Shown here: in pieces, positions 51,007-59,918 of the stretch
Position numbering within the stretch: the stretch's first letter is position 1
Layout: every line of letters starts with the position of its first letter
Assembly: GCF_036569345.1 (NCBI RefSeq)
Contig: NZ_DATCQT010000018.1
Span: 1 to 64,000 of the forward strand
Direction: 5' to 3'
DNA length: 64,000 nucleotides
From: Clostridium_AD sp036569345
Lineage (GTDB): Bacteria; Bacillota; Clostridia; Clostridiales; Clostridiaceae
Notes under the pieces: model-generated
Told to the model about the DNA's origin: nothing
What the model saw: only the letters and a program-made list of their open reading frames with translations
Database searches by the model: none
Position numbers and translations under genes: made by a program

Positions 51007-51381
51007 TTATTCATTGTTTTCCTTACTTTCGACACTTTCGATACTTTCAGTACTTTCAATGCTTTCGACACTTTTATTCATTTCATTCCATAAGCTTAAT
51101 AGCTTATTAGTCATTTTTTTATCACTTACGCACACAACATTGATTTCTGCCCTGCCTAAGTATTTACCTAAAATTTCATTGGATACTCCTTCTATAAGAG
51201 GTATAACATTCCTACTAGCTAATCTTTTAAATTTATCTTTAGTATTTACAGCACTTTCTTCTGATAAAATTATAAGGGTTCCTCGTCCATGTGATAGTGC
51301 TTCTTCGCATTGATTGTAACCTTCAATAAGTTTACCTGCCTTTTTAGTTAAACCCAAAAATTGAAAAAATTTATTATTCAT
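51007..51381 (-). CDS. rplGA: L7Ae-family ribosomal protein YlxQ/RplGA
   Basis: A small kink-turn RNA-binding protein of the L7Ae family, found between ylxR and infB in Firmicutes. 'FLGLTKKAGKLIEGYNQCEE' and 'RGTLIILSEESAVNTKDKFK' are the core, followed by 'RNVIPLIEGVSNEILGKYLG'. The last 24 residues are an unusual Ser-Glu repeat (KSVESIESTESIESVESKEN), a minisatellite-like 9-base repeat at DNA level (about 51021-51080). This tail is likely lineage-specific. The ATG overlaps ylxR by 8 bases. Confidence 0.9.
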   Translation of the reverse strand: MNNKFFQFLGLTKKAGKLIEGYNQCEEALSHGRGTLIILSEESAVNTKDKFKRLASRNVIPLIEGVSNEILGKYLGRAEINVVCVSDKKMTNKLLSLWNEMNKSVESIESTESIESVESKENNE

Positions 51382-51640
51382 GTTCTATCTCATCCTTCAA
51401 GTTACCATAAATTTCTTCGCTTATTTTCCCACCTAAATTTCGTTCCAACCTCTTAGTCTTAAAAGATTTTTCAAAGCATTCTATATTTTTACAAACATAT
51501 GCACCTCTGCCTGGCTTTTTCCCTGTTAAATCTATAGAAATTTCTCCTTCTTTACTACGAACTATACGTAATAACTCTTTTTTACATTTCATTTCCATGC
51601 ACCCAGTACACATACGCTGAGGTATTTTTTTAACTTTCAT
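51374..51640 (-). CDS. ylxR: YlxR-family RNA-binding protein (DUF448)
   Basis: A small basic protein of 88 residues. The family signature 'QRMCTGCMEMKCKKELLRIV' and 'KKPGRGAYVCKNIECFEKSF' is intact, with the Gly-Arg-Gly-Ala-Tyr core. YlxR is thought to bind RNA and in one Gram-positive has been linked to regulating RNase P; its main role is not settled. It lies between nusA and rplGA with an 8-base overlap downstream, the standard order. Confidence 0.95.
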   Translation of the reverse strand: MKVKKIPQRMCTGCMEMKCKKELLRIVRSKEGEISIDLTGKKPGRGAYVCKNIECFEKSFKTKRLERNLGGKISEEIYGNLKDEIEHE

Positions 51641-51651
51641 AAAGCTATCAC

Positions 51652-52767
51652 CTACTCCTGCGTAATGGTTTCAATTACTTTATTTTCAATATCATCACTA
51701 ATTTCATTAACTTCCATGTTGTATTGAGCTTGAGTTCTACTTTTAATATCAATTTTCCAGCCTGTTAATCTTGCGGCCAATCTAACATTTTGACCTTCTT
51801 TTCCAATGGCTAAAGATAATTGATTATCTTCCACAATAACCTTTGCAGATTTACATGCTTCATCAACTACCACATTCAATACCTTTGCAGGACTTAAAGC
51901 ATTTGAAATATATTCTTCAGATTTTTTGCTCCACTTAATAATATCAATCTTTTCATTTCTTAATTCATTAACTATATTTTGAACTCTAATTCCTTTAGGC
52001 CCTACGCAAGCTCCCATAGCATCAACATTTTCATCATTAGAGTATACTGCAATTTTAGTTCTTGAACCAGCTTCTCTTGAAATGCTTTTTATTTCAACTA
52101 TTCCACCAAAAACTTCAGGTACCTCTAGTTCAAATAATCGTTTTACAAGACCCGGATGAGTTCTCGATACCCCTATTTGAGCACCTTTAGTAGTATTTTT
52201 AACCTCAACAATGTATAGTTTCAATTTTTCATTGAAATTATATTCTTCACCTGGCATTTGCTCATTAGCTCCAAGAACAGCTTCAATTTTGCCTAAATCT
52301 ATAAATACATTTCCTCTATCTTTTCTTATAACACTTCCTGTAATGATATCAAATTCTTTGGTTATAAACTCATTGTAAATTATATTTCTTTCAGCTTCTT
52401 TAATTCTTTGAATAACCACTTGCTTCGCAGATTGCGCCGCTATTCTTCCAAATTTCCTTGGAGTAACTTCAATATCAACTATATCGTCAATTTGATATTT
52501 AGGGCTATATTCTTTAGCTTCCTCGAGTGATATTTCATTTACATCCTCAACTACTTCTTCTACAACAGTTTTTTGACCATAAACATGTATCTCGCCTGTT
52601 TCTCTATTCATTGTTACTTTTACATTTTGACTATTATTAGATAGAGTAGCAAAATTTTTCTTATATGCTGCAACTAATGCATCTTCAATAGTTTCAAAAA
52701 GTAGATCTTCACTAATTCCCTTTTGGTCTACAATTTCTCTCAATGCTTCAATAAATTCCTGATTCAT
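51652..52767 (-). CDS. nusA: Transcription termination/antitermination factor NusA
   Basis: NusA binds RNA polymerase and stimulates pausing and intrinsic termination. The N-terminal polymerase-binding domain (to about 125) is followed by an S1 domain ('ITGSVIRKDRGNVFIDLGKI') and two KH domains ('VDAMGACVGPKGIRVQNIVN' and 'LSLAIGKEGQNVRLAARLTG'). At 371 residues it lacks the C-terminal acidic repeats of enterobacterial NusA, as usual in Firmicutes. It lies second in the rimP-nusA-ylxR-rplGA-infB operon. NusA autoregulation through the operon leader has been reported in Bacillus. Confidence 0.98.
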   Translation of the reverse strand: MNQEFIEALREIVDQKGISEDLLFETIEDALVAAYKKNFATLSNNSQNVKVTMNRETGEIHVYGQKTVVEEVVEDVNEISLEEAKEYSPKYQIDDIVDIEVTPRKFGRIAAQSAKQVVIQRIKEAERNIIYNEFITKEFDIITGSVIRKDRGNVFIDLGKIEAVLGANEQMPGEEYNFNEKLKLYIVEVKNTTKGAQIGVSRTHPGLVKRLFELEVPEVFGGIVEIKSISREAGSRTKIAVYSNDENVDAMGACVGPKGIRVQNIVNELRNEKIDIIKWSKKSEEYISNALSPAKVLNVVVDEACKSAKVIVEDNQLSLAIGKEGQNVRLAARLTGWKIDIKSRTQAQYNMEVNEISDDIENKVIETITQE

Positions 52768-52780
52768 TTTAACTTCCTCC

Positions 52781-53242
52781 TTACAGCACCGGCTTTAAAC
52801 TCACACTGGAAATATTTTCTCTAGCAATAGATATATTATTCCCATCATATTGAATTTCTATTTGTACATCAGAAAATCCTAATAAATTACCTTCAAGTTT
52901 TTTAGTGCCTTCATATAGACTATTTAAATTAATTAGTACATTTTGGCCTATGTATTTATTTAGATGATTGTCATCGTATAAAGTCCTCTCAATTCCTGGA
53001 GAGGAAACTTCTAAACAGTAACTATCAGCTATTGGGTCTTCTACATCTAATATTTCACTTACAGCTCTACTTATCTTTTCACAATTTTCTAAAGATATTC
53101 CATTAGTACTATCTATATAAATTCTCAGGAAATTTTCTCCTGCTTCTTTTACATACTCCAAATGATATAATTCACAATTATTTTTTTTTACTATTGGTTG
53201 AGTTATTTTTCTTAGTCTTTGTAACAAGGTATCATTTTTCAT
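52781..53242 (-). CDS. rimP: Ribosome maturation factor RimP
   Basis: RimP aids 30S assembly. 'YHLEYVKEAGENFLRIYIDS' and 'LENCEKISRAVSEILDVEDP' are in the N-terminal alpha/beta domain, followed by 'YCLEVSSPGIERTLYDDNHL' and an SH3-like end. The 153-residue length is normal. AAGGAGGGTG precedes the ATG. It is first in its operon and is preceded by a promoter and a three-hairpin leader. Confidence 0.96.
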   Translation of the reverse strand: MKNDTLLQRLRKITQPIVKKNNCELYHLEYVKEAGENFLRIYIDSTNGISLENCEKISRAVSEILDVEDPIADSYCLEVSSPGIERTLYDDNHLNKYIGQNVLINLNSLYEGTKKLEGNLLGFSDVQIEIQYDGNNISIARENISSVSLKPVL

Positions 53243-53309
53243 TTTAACACCCTCCTTTTATAAATATTTTATACAATTATTAGCATAATTAAACATAATA
53301 TTATAATTA

Positions 53310-53387
53310 AAACGCAACCATGAGTTGCGTTTCAATAAATAGAGAGTAGGCGGGCCTACTCTCGTGCAATAAAATTACCAACGGTAA
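53310..53387 (-). promoter_or_regulatory. Three-hairpin leader of the rimP-nusA-infB operon
   Basis: In order on the minus strand: TTACC-gtt-GGTAA followed by TTTTATTG; GAGAGTAGG-cccg-CCTACTCTC followed by TATTTATTG; and AAACGCAAC-tcatg-GTTGCGTTT followed by TTAATT. The last has terminator character. This matches the layout of NusA-dependent attenuators reported before rimP(ylxS) in Bacillus, where NusA limits its own operon. Function here is inferred. Confidence 0.6.
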
Positions 53388-53399
53388 CTAATATATATC

Positions 53400-53428
53400 A
53401 TTCTATCATATAAAATTTGCTAATTCAA
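53400..53428 (-). promoter_or_regulatory. Promoter of the rimP operon
   Basis: TTGAAT, exactly 17 bases, then TAGAAT on the minus strand, just past the polC stop. Predicted start near 53393, at the beginning of the hairpin leader. Confidence 0.75.
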
Positions 53429-53445
53429 GGGTTAATTGCATTTGC

Positions 53446-56400
53446 CTAAAAAAACGACAGCTGATTTGTATCAGGAAGTTCCTTCAAACACCCATGATTA
53501 TCTAATGCTTCAATTACTGTTTTTGAAACTTTACAACGAATTCTTAAATCTTCTTTTGATATAAACTCACCTTCAGGTCTTAATAAAACTATACTTTTAG
53601 CAGCATTTTCACCTACACCTTCAAGACTATTTAATGGAGGTCTTATTGCATCTCCTTCAATAATAAATTTAATTGCCTCAGACTTATAAAGATCTACATT
53701 TAATAATTTTATCCCTCTTTTATACATTTCATAAGATAACTCAAGCGCTGTAAGAAGACCTTTTTCTTTCATTCCTATATCCTTACCCATAGCTGTTAAC
53801 TCATCCATTTTGACTTTTATAGCACTATCACCTTTTACAATCAAATTTGCATCAAAGTCATCTGCTCTTATTGTAAAGAATGTAGCATAATATTCCTTTG
53901 GATAATAAACCTTATAATATGCTATTCTTACCGCCATCATTACATAAGCAACTGCATGACCCTTAGGAAACATATACTTTATCTTTTTACATGACCCTAT
54001 ATACCAATCTGGAACATCATGTTCTCTCATTACTAGTTCATCATCTTCTGTGAGACCCTTACCTTTTCTTACTCTCTCCATTATAGTAAAAGCAGTCTTA
54101 GGTTCAAGATTTTTCTGCATTAGATAAACCATTATATCATCTCTTGTAGAAATACAATCTTTAAGTGTGGTAAATCCTTCTTTAATATAATATTGTGCAT
54201 TATTAATCCATACATCAGTACCATGAGACAGTCCAGAAATTCTAACTAAATCTGAAAAAGATTTAGGTTGCGTATCTAAAAGCATTTGTCTAACAAATTT
54301 TGTTCCGAATTCTGGAACACCATAACTTCCAACTTCACAACCCAATTCTTTAATGGTTAGCCCTAGAGCCGCTGGAGACGTAAATAAACTTATAACCTTA
54401 GAGTCTGATAGTGGAATAGTTATAGGGTCAAGTCCTGTTAAATCTTGAAGCATTTTTAGCATTGTAGGGTCATCATGTCCAAGAATATCAAGCTTTAATA
54501 ACCTGCCACTTATGGAATGATAATCAAAATGTGTTGTAACAATATCCGAATTTGGGTCGTCAGCAGGGTGTTGCACAGGGCAAAAATTATATATTTCATT
54601 ATCACTTGGGACAACCATAATTCCACCCGGATGCTGACCTGATGTTCTTTTGACCCCTGTACATCCCATGACTAGTCGCTCTATTTCTGCTTGAGGTACC
54701 ATAATGTCTTTTTCACCTAAATATTTTTTCACATAACCATAAGCAGTTTTATCAGCAATTGTTCCAATTGTCCCCGCCTTGAAAGTATGCCCCTTACCAA
54801 ACAGCACCTCTGTGTATCTATGTATATCCGCTTGATTTTCACCTGAGAAATTCAAATCTATATCTGGCTCTTTATCCCCTTCAAACCCTAAAAAAGTTTC
54901 AAATGGGATATCATGGCCATCTTTCACATATTGAGTTCCACAACTTGGACACTCTTTATCAGGTAAATCGGCGCCCGAGCCAACCGATCCATCTAAAATG
55001 AATTCACTCTTTTTACAATTAGGACATATATAATGAGGGGGAAGTCCATTTACCTCAGTTATATTAGACATATTAGCTGCAAAAGAAGATCCAACTGAAC
55101 CTCTCGAACCTACTAAATAACCATCTGCGAGAGATTTTGCTACTAATTTTTCAGCTATTAAGTAAAGTACAGCATATCCATTACCTATAATAGAATTTAA
55201 TTCCTTATCCAATCTTTTTTGAACTATCTCCGGTAATTTTTCGCCGTATATAGAATGAACTTTATCTGAGGTCATCTTTCGAATATCATCTTCTGCGCCT
55301 GGTATTGTAGGTGTATACGTCCCGTCAGGTATTGGTTTTATAACTTCTATCATATCTGCGATTTTATTTGGATTATAAATTACAACTTCTCTACATTTTT
55401 TTTCACCTAAATATGAAAATTCTTTTAACATTTCATTAGTAGTTTTGAAATATAGCGGTGGTTGATCATCCGCATCTGAAAACCCTTTACCAGCCATTAA
55501 AATTTTCCTGAAAACCTCATCAGAAGGATCTAAAAAGTGTACATCTCCTGTAGCAACTACCGGTAAATTGTTTTTATCCCCTAAATCACATATTTTTTTA
55601 TTAATATTCATTAATTCATTTTCATCTTTTACCGTACCATTTTTAATCATAAATTTGTTATTTAGAAGAGGTTGTATTTCTAAATAATCATAGAATTCTA
55701 TAATCTTCTTAAGATCTTCTTCAGATTTCCCTTGAAGCACTTCCTTATACACTTGCCCAGCTTCACAAGCTGAGCCAACAATAAGACCATTCCTATATTC
55801 TTCCACTAAGGTTTTAGGAAGCCTAGGTCTTCTATGGAAATAATCTAAATTTGAAAATGAAATAAGCTTATACAAATTTTTAAGCCCTACAAGATTTTTA
55901 ACCAAAATAATAACATGATAGCTGTTTGCTTTCTTTACATTAAAATCTCCTAGAAATTCTTTATTTAAAGTATCTAAGTTCAGAATATTTTTTTCTCTAA
56001 GCAGTCCAAAGCAATGTAATAGTATATCCGCAGTAGCTTTAGCATCATCTACCGCTCTATGATGATTTTCCAGGGAGATGCCTAAATGCTTAGCTATTAC
56101 ATTTAGCTTAAATGTTTTAAGGTCTGGTAGTAAATATTTAGCTAGTGGTATTGTATCCATAATTGCATTTTCAAACTTTAAATTAATCCTCTCTGAGTTT
56201 TTTTTGATAAAAGATGCGTCAAAGTCAGCATTATGAGCTACTACTACGCTACCACTAGCAAACTCTAAAAACTTAGGAAGTATTTCTTCAATTGGTTCTG
56301 CGCTAGAGACCATATCATTTGTAATTCCCGTTAATTCCGTGATCTTATAGGGTATGTCCATTCCCGGATTTACAAATTCATTAAATCTATCTACTATTTT

Positions 56401-57768
56401 TCCATTTTCGATTTTAACTGCTCCAATTTCAGTAATTCTATCATTTTCGCTTGAAAGTCCTGTTGTTTCTAAATCAAAAACTACAAAAATATCATCTAAA
56501 CTTTCATTTTTATTATTAATAACTATTGGTTGACCATCATCTACAAGGTAACCCTCTACACCATATAAAACCTTTATTTTATTTTTTTTAGCAGCATCCA
56601 TAGCTTCCGGAAAAGCTTGGACTACACCATGATCCGTTATCGCCACTGCTTTATGTCCCCATTTAGCTGCTCTTTCAACAAGTTTAGAGACAGGACTTAT
56701 TCCATCCATAGCACTCATTTGTGTATGCAGATGAAGCTCAACTCTTTTCTCATCTGCAGTGTCCATTCTTTCTATTTTCTTAAGTCTTACTATATCCCTT
56801 GCCATTATAACAACCTCTTTTGCATAGGTGTCATAACTTGCTTCTCCACGTACCTTACAAAAAAGTCCTACTTTAATTTCATCCATTATCTTTTCCACAT
56901 CTTTAGGTTTTGGAAAACATTTCACTGTAATTGAACTTGAATAATCAGTAATATAAAATGTAATAATTATTCTACCTGTTTTAGTTTCAATAATTTTAAT
57001 TTTAAAGATATCCCCACAGATGCTGACTATTCCTGAAGCCTCATCTATTTCGTTTATTTCTATACTATCGCTTTTTATATTTCTTCCCATTATAGTATTT
57101 GCATCAGCGGCTTCATCTTTTCTAAATCCTGGTCTGCTAAATTTATTAGCTTTTTCATTGTTTTGACTACTACTTTGAGGTTTATCTTTCTTTTCTGTAC
57201 TAATATTCTTAATAATTTCTTTTATTATAACCTCATTTTCTTTTTCTTTTTTACCAAAAAAATCTTCTTTAGAAAGTTCACTATTATGTTCTAATTTCAC
57301 CTGTGAATTAATCCCAAACATATCATTTATAGTATTTTTTATTAGAATTTCTATGTTTTTATCCCTTAAAATTTTGCACATAAAATTATTGCCGCATTGA
57401 ATCTTAAACATTCCATTTTCAATTATCCTAGAAGATTTAAGTAAGCTATCCTTACTTGACGGTTCTGATATAGCTATTACATTGACGACATCTAACCAAA
57501 ACTTATCTTTTACATCTTCTATAGTAGCGTTTGAAACATCTCGATAACAAATTAACTGTATATCTTCAAAACTACATAATCGCTTTGAAATAATTTTTTT
57601 AATATGTAGTTTTTTATTATCATCTATATCCTCAAAAGATTTGATTAGCACCCTTAACTTATTGCTTTTTTTAAGATATTGAACCCTTAATACCTTAATA
57701 TCATCTACTAATGTTTTTTCATTTAAATTGAAATCGTTTTTCAACATTTCAGCTAGGCTTACATTCAT
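53446..57768 (-). CDS. polC: DNA polymerase III alpha subunit, PolC type
   Basis: PolC is the replicative polymerase of low-GC Gram-positives. Domains in order: OB-fold (about 240-330, 'GRNIKSDSIEINEIDEASGI'), PHP ('HLHTQMSAMDGISPVSKLVE'), the inserted 3'-5' exonuclease ('FVVFDLETTGLSSENDRITE'), rest of PHP, polymerase palm and fingers with 'VGSRGSVGSSFAANMSN', and a four-Cys zinc site ('ICPNCKKSEF' and 'CPSCGTQ'). At 1440 residues it is full length. The presence of PolC supports the Firmicute assignment. It follows ispG by 24 bases. Confidence 0.98.
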   Translation of the reverse strand: MNVSLAEMLKNDFNLNEKTLVDDIKVLRVQYLKKSNKLRVLIKSFEDIDDNKKLHIKKIISKRLCSFEDIQLICYRDVSNATIEDVKDKFWLDVVNVIAISEPSSKDSLLKSSRIIENGMFKIQCGNNFMCKILRDKNIEILIKNTINDMFGINSQVKLEHNSELSKEDFFGKKEKENEVIIKEIIKNISTEKKDKPQSSSQNNEKANKFSRPGFRKDEAADANTIMGRNIKSDSIEINEIDEASGIVSICGDIFKIKIIETKTGRIIITFYITDYSSSITVKCFPKPKDVEKIMDEIKVGLFCKVRGEASYDTYAKEVVIMARDIVRLKKIERMDTADEKRVELHLHTQMSAMDGISPVSKLVERAAKWGHKAVAITDHGVVQAFPEAMDAAKKNKIKVLYGVEGYLVDDGQPIVINNKNESLDDIFVVFDLETTGLSSENDRITEIGAVKIENGKIVDRFNEFVNPGMDIPYKITELTGITNDMVSSAEPIEEILPKFLEFASGSVVVAHNADFDASFIKKNSERINLKFENAIMDTIPLAKYLLPDLKTFKLNVIAKHLGISLENHHRAVDDAKATADILLHCFGLLREKNILNLDTLNKEFLGDFNVKKANSYHVIILVKNLVGLKNLYKLISFSNLDYFHRRPRLPKTLVEEYRNGLIVGSACEAGQVYKEVLQGKSEEDLKKIIEFYDYLEIQPLLNNKFMIKNGTVKDENELMNINKKICDLGDKNNLPVVATGDVHFLDPSDEVFRKILMAGKGFSDADDQPPLYFKTTNEMLKEFSYLGEKKCREVVIYNPNKIADMIEVIKPIPDGTYTPTIPGAEDDIRKMTSDKVHSIYGEKLPEIVQKRLDKELNSIIGNGYAVLYLIAEKLVAKSLADGYLVGSRGSVGSSFAANMSNITEVNGLPPHYICPNCKKSEFILDGSVGSGADLPDKECPSCGTQYVKDGHDIPFETFLGFEGDKEPDIDLNFSGENQADIHRYTEVLFGKGHTFKAGTIGTIADKTAYGYVKKYLGEKDIMVPQAEIERLVMGCTGVKRTSGQHPGGIMVVPSDNEIYNFCPVQHPADDPNSDIVTTHFDYHSISGRLLKLDILGHDDPTMLKMLQDLTGLDPITIPLSDSKVISLFTSPAALGLTIKELGCEVGSYGVPEFGTKFVRQMLLDTQPKSFSDLVRISGLSHGTDVWINNAQYYIKEGFTTLKDCISTRDDIMVYLMQKNLEPKTAFTIMERVRKGKGLTEDDELVMREHDVPDWYIGSCKKIKYMFPKGHAVAYVMMAVRIAYYKVYYPKEYYATFFTIRADDFDANLIVKGDSAIKVKMDELTAMGKDIGMKEKGLLTALELSYEMYKRGIKLLNVDLYKSEAIKFIIEGDAIRPPLNSLEGVGENAAKSIVLLRPEGEFISKEDLRIRCKVSKTVIEALDNHGCLKELPDTNQLSFF

Positions 57769-57792
57769 TAGTATTCCTCCTGATAAGACATT

Positions 57793-58860
57793 TTATAGTT
57801 TATCTATCTCGCGGATAAGTTCTTCCACTAAATTTTCTTCCTTAACGGTTTTAATTATTTCACCTTTTTTAAATATAAGGCCGACTCCTTTGCCTCCAGC
57901 AATGCCAATATCAGCTTCTCTTGCTTCACCGGGTCCATTTACAACGCAGCCCATTATTGCAATCTTTATATTTTTATTGTAATTTTTTAATCTTTCTTCT
58001 ACTTCATTTGCAATTTTAATAAGATTTATTTGGGTTCTTCCACAGGTTGGGCATGATACGAATTTAATTCCATCATTTATATAATCTAGAGCTTTTAAAA
58101 TTTCTATGCCAACTTTAACCTCGTCTATTACATCCCCAGTAAGTGATACCCTTATAGTATCTCCAATGCCCTGCGCTAAAAGCGCTCCAATACCTATACT
58201 TGATTTTATTGTTCCTCGCCATGTAGTTCCAGCCTCAGTAACACCAAGGTGCAACGGATAATTCACTTTATCTGATAATAATTTATAACTTTCAATCATC
58301 ATAGGTACATCTGAGGATTTTATTGAAATAACTATATCATAAAAATCTAAATTTTCTAGTATTTTAACATGTCTTAATGCACTTTCAACTAACGCCTGTG
58401 CACATACATGACCATATTTTTGAAGAATGTCTTTTTCCAGTGATCCTGAATTCACACCGATTCTAATTGGTATACCCTTTTCCTTAGCTGCATCTGCAAC
58501 TAATTTTATTTTATCAACGCTTCCAATATTGCCTGGATTAATTCTTAATTTAGATATTCCATTCTCAATAGATTTTAAAGCTAGCCTATAATCAAAATGA
58601 ATATCAGCAACTATTGGTATGTGAATACTTTTCATGATATTTTTAATAGCCTCTGCTGCTTCCATATCTGGCACAGCGCATCGTACAATGTCACACCCTG
58701 CCTCTTCTAGAAGAAGAATTTGATTTACCGTAGCTTCTACATCTCTTGTATCTGTATTAGTCATTGATTGCACTGCTATCTCTGAATCTCCACCTATATA
58801 TACATTTCCAATTTTAATTCTTTTCGTTTGTTTCTCGCGCTTAGACTTCATGTTCTTCAT
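57793..58860 (-). CDS. ispG: 4-hydroxy-3-methylbut-2-enyl diphosphate synthase IspG
   Basis: IspG converts methylerythritol cyclodiphosphate to HMBPP in the MEP pathway with a 4Fe-4S cluster. 'KIGNVYIGGDSEIAVQSMTN' starts the TIM barrel. The C-terminal reductase-like domain has 'VSCPTCGRTQINLI' and 'IAIMGCVVNGPGEAREADIG' with the three cluster Cys. At 355 residues it is the short bacterial form. It lies between rseP and polC, next but one to dxr of the same pathway. Confidence 0.97.
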   Translation of the reverse strand: MKNMKSKREKQTKRIKIGNVYIGGDSEIAVQSMTNTDTRDVEATVNQILLLEEAGCDIVRCAVPDMEAAEAIKNIMKSIHIPIVADIHFDYRLALKSIENGISKLRINPGNIGSVDKIKLVADAAKEKGIPIRIGVNSGSLEKDILQKYGHVCAQALVESALRHVKILENLDFYDIVISIKSSDVPMMIESYKLLSDKVNYPLHLGVTEAGTTWRGTIKSSIGIGALLAQGIGDTIRVSLTGDVIDEVKVGIEILKALDYINDGIKFVSCPTCGRTQINLIKIANEVEERLKNYNKNIKIAIMGCVVNGPGEAREADIGIAGGKGVGLIFKKGEIIKTVKEENLVEELIREIDKL

Positions 58861-58863
58861 CTC

Positions 58864-59904
58864 CTAGAATTTCATTGGACTAACTATATCCTTAACGACT
58901 ACTAACACCATTAATGCCATTAAAAACATAAATCCAATATAATTTACAAATCCAACTTTCTTATCATCTAATTTCTTACCTGATATTATTTCAAATAACA
59001 ATATAAAAATCCATCCTCCATCTAGAGCTGGGAAAGGTATTATATTCAATATTCCTAATTGTACACTTAACATTGCTGTTAACATCATTAAATTTATTAT
59101 TCCAGTTTGTGCAGCCATTGTTGAAATTCTAATTATGCTTATTGGTCCACCTACATCATTAATAGATTGTTGGCCCTTAAATAAGCTCCCCAAAAACCCG
59201 AAAATTAGTTTTGATGTACTAATAGTTTGATTAAATCCATAACTTACGACTTCACCAAAGTTCATTTTTTCTTGTTTACCACCAATTCCTATCATAAATC
59301 TATTTTCTTCCACATTTTTAATGGGCTTCAAGGAAAATGTTTTCACCTTTGAATTTCTCACTATTTCAATATTTATATTTTCACCTTCAGACATACCAAT
59401 TTCATTTATAAATTGCTCCCATTTGTCTATACTAACTTTATTGACCTTAATAATCTTGTCTCCAACTTGCAATCCAGCCTTCATAGCTGCACCATTAGGA
59501 ACTACTCCCCCTATTATTGGTACTATTTTCCCTGTCGCAGCGCCTATAATAGCAAATAAAACCACTGCTAATATTATATTCATAATTGCACCAGCAGAAA
59601 CTATGCTTAATTTTTGAACTGCAGTTTTATTATTAAAAGCTCTTGGATCATTACTTCCTTCATCTTCACCTTCCATTTTAACATAACCACCAATGGGAAA
59701 TGCCTTAATCAAATACTCTGTTTCTTTTCCTTTTATTCCAAAAAGTTTTGGACCCATTCCGAGTGAAAATTCATGTACTTTTACCCCATTTAGCTTAGCT
59801 AGCATAAAATGACCTAATTCATGTATTATAATCAAAAGACTAAATGCTAATATAGCCATAATAAAATATGGTATGTTTCCTAAAATACTTGTAATACTAC
59901 CCAC
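58864..59904 (-). CDS. rseP: Site-2 zinc metalloprotease RseP/RasP
   Basis: A membrane protease that cuts within transmembrane helices of signalling proteins such as anti-sigma factors. The zinc motif 'LLIIIHELGHFMLAKLNG' (HExxH) is in the first helix, a PDZ domain occupies about 120-200 ('GAAMKAGLQVGDKIIKVNKV'), and the C-terminal 'ILNIIPFPALDGGWI' is the NxxPxPxLDGG site. At 346 residues it is normal. It lies between dxr and ispG, the conserved order in Firmicutes. Confidence 0.96.
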   Translation of the reverse strand: MGSITSILGNIPYFIMAILAFSLLIIIHELGHFMLAKLNGVKVHEFSLGMGPKLFGIKGKETEYLIKAFPIGGYVKMEGEDEGSNDPRAFNNKTAVQKLSIVSAGAIMNIILAVVLFAIIGAATGKIVPIIGGVVPNGAAMKAGLQVGDKIIKVNKVSIDKWEQFINEIGMSEGENINIEIVRNSKVKTFSLKPIKNVEENRFMIGIGGKQEKMNFGEVVSYGFNQTISTSKLIFGFLGSLFKGQQSINDVGGPISIIRISTMAAQTGIINLMMLTAMLSVQLGILNIIPFPALDGGWIFILLFEIISGKKLDDKKVGFVNYIGFMFLMALMVLVVVKDIVSPMKF

Positions 59905-59918
59905 AACAATTCCCCTCT

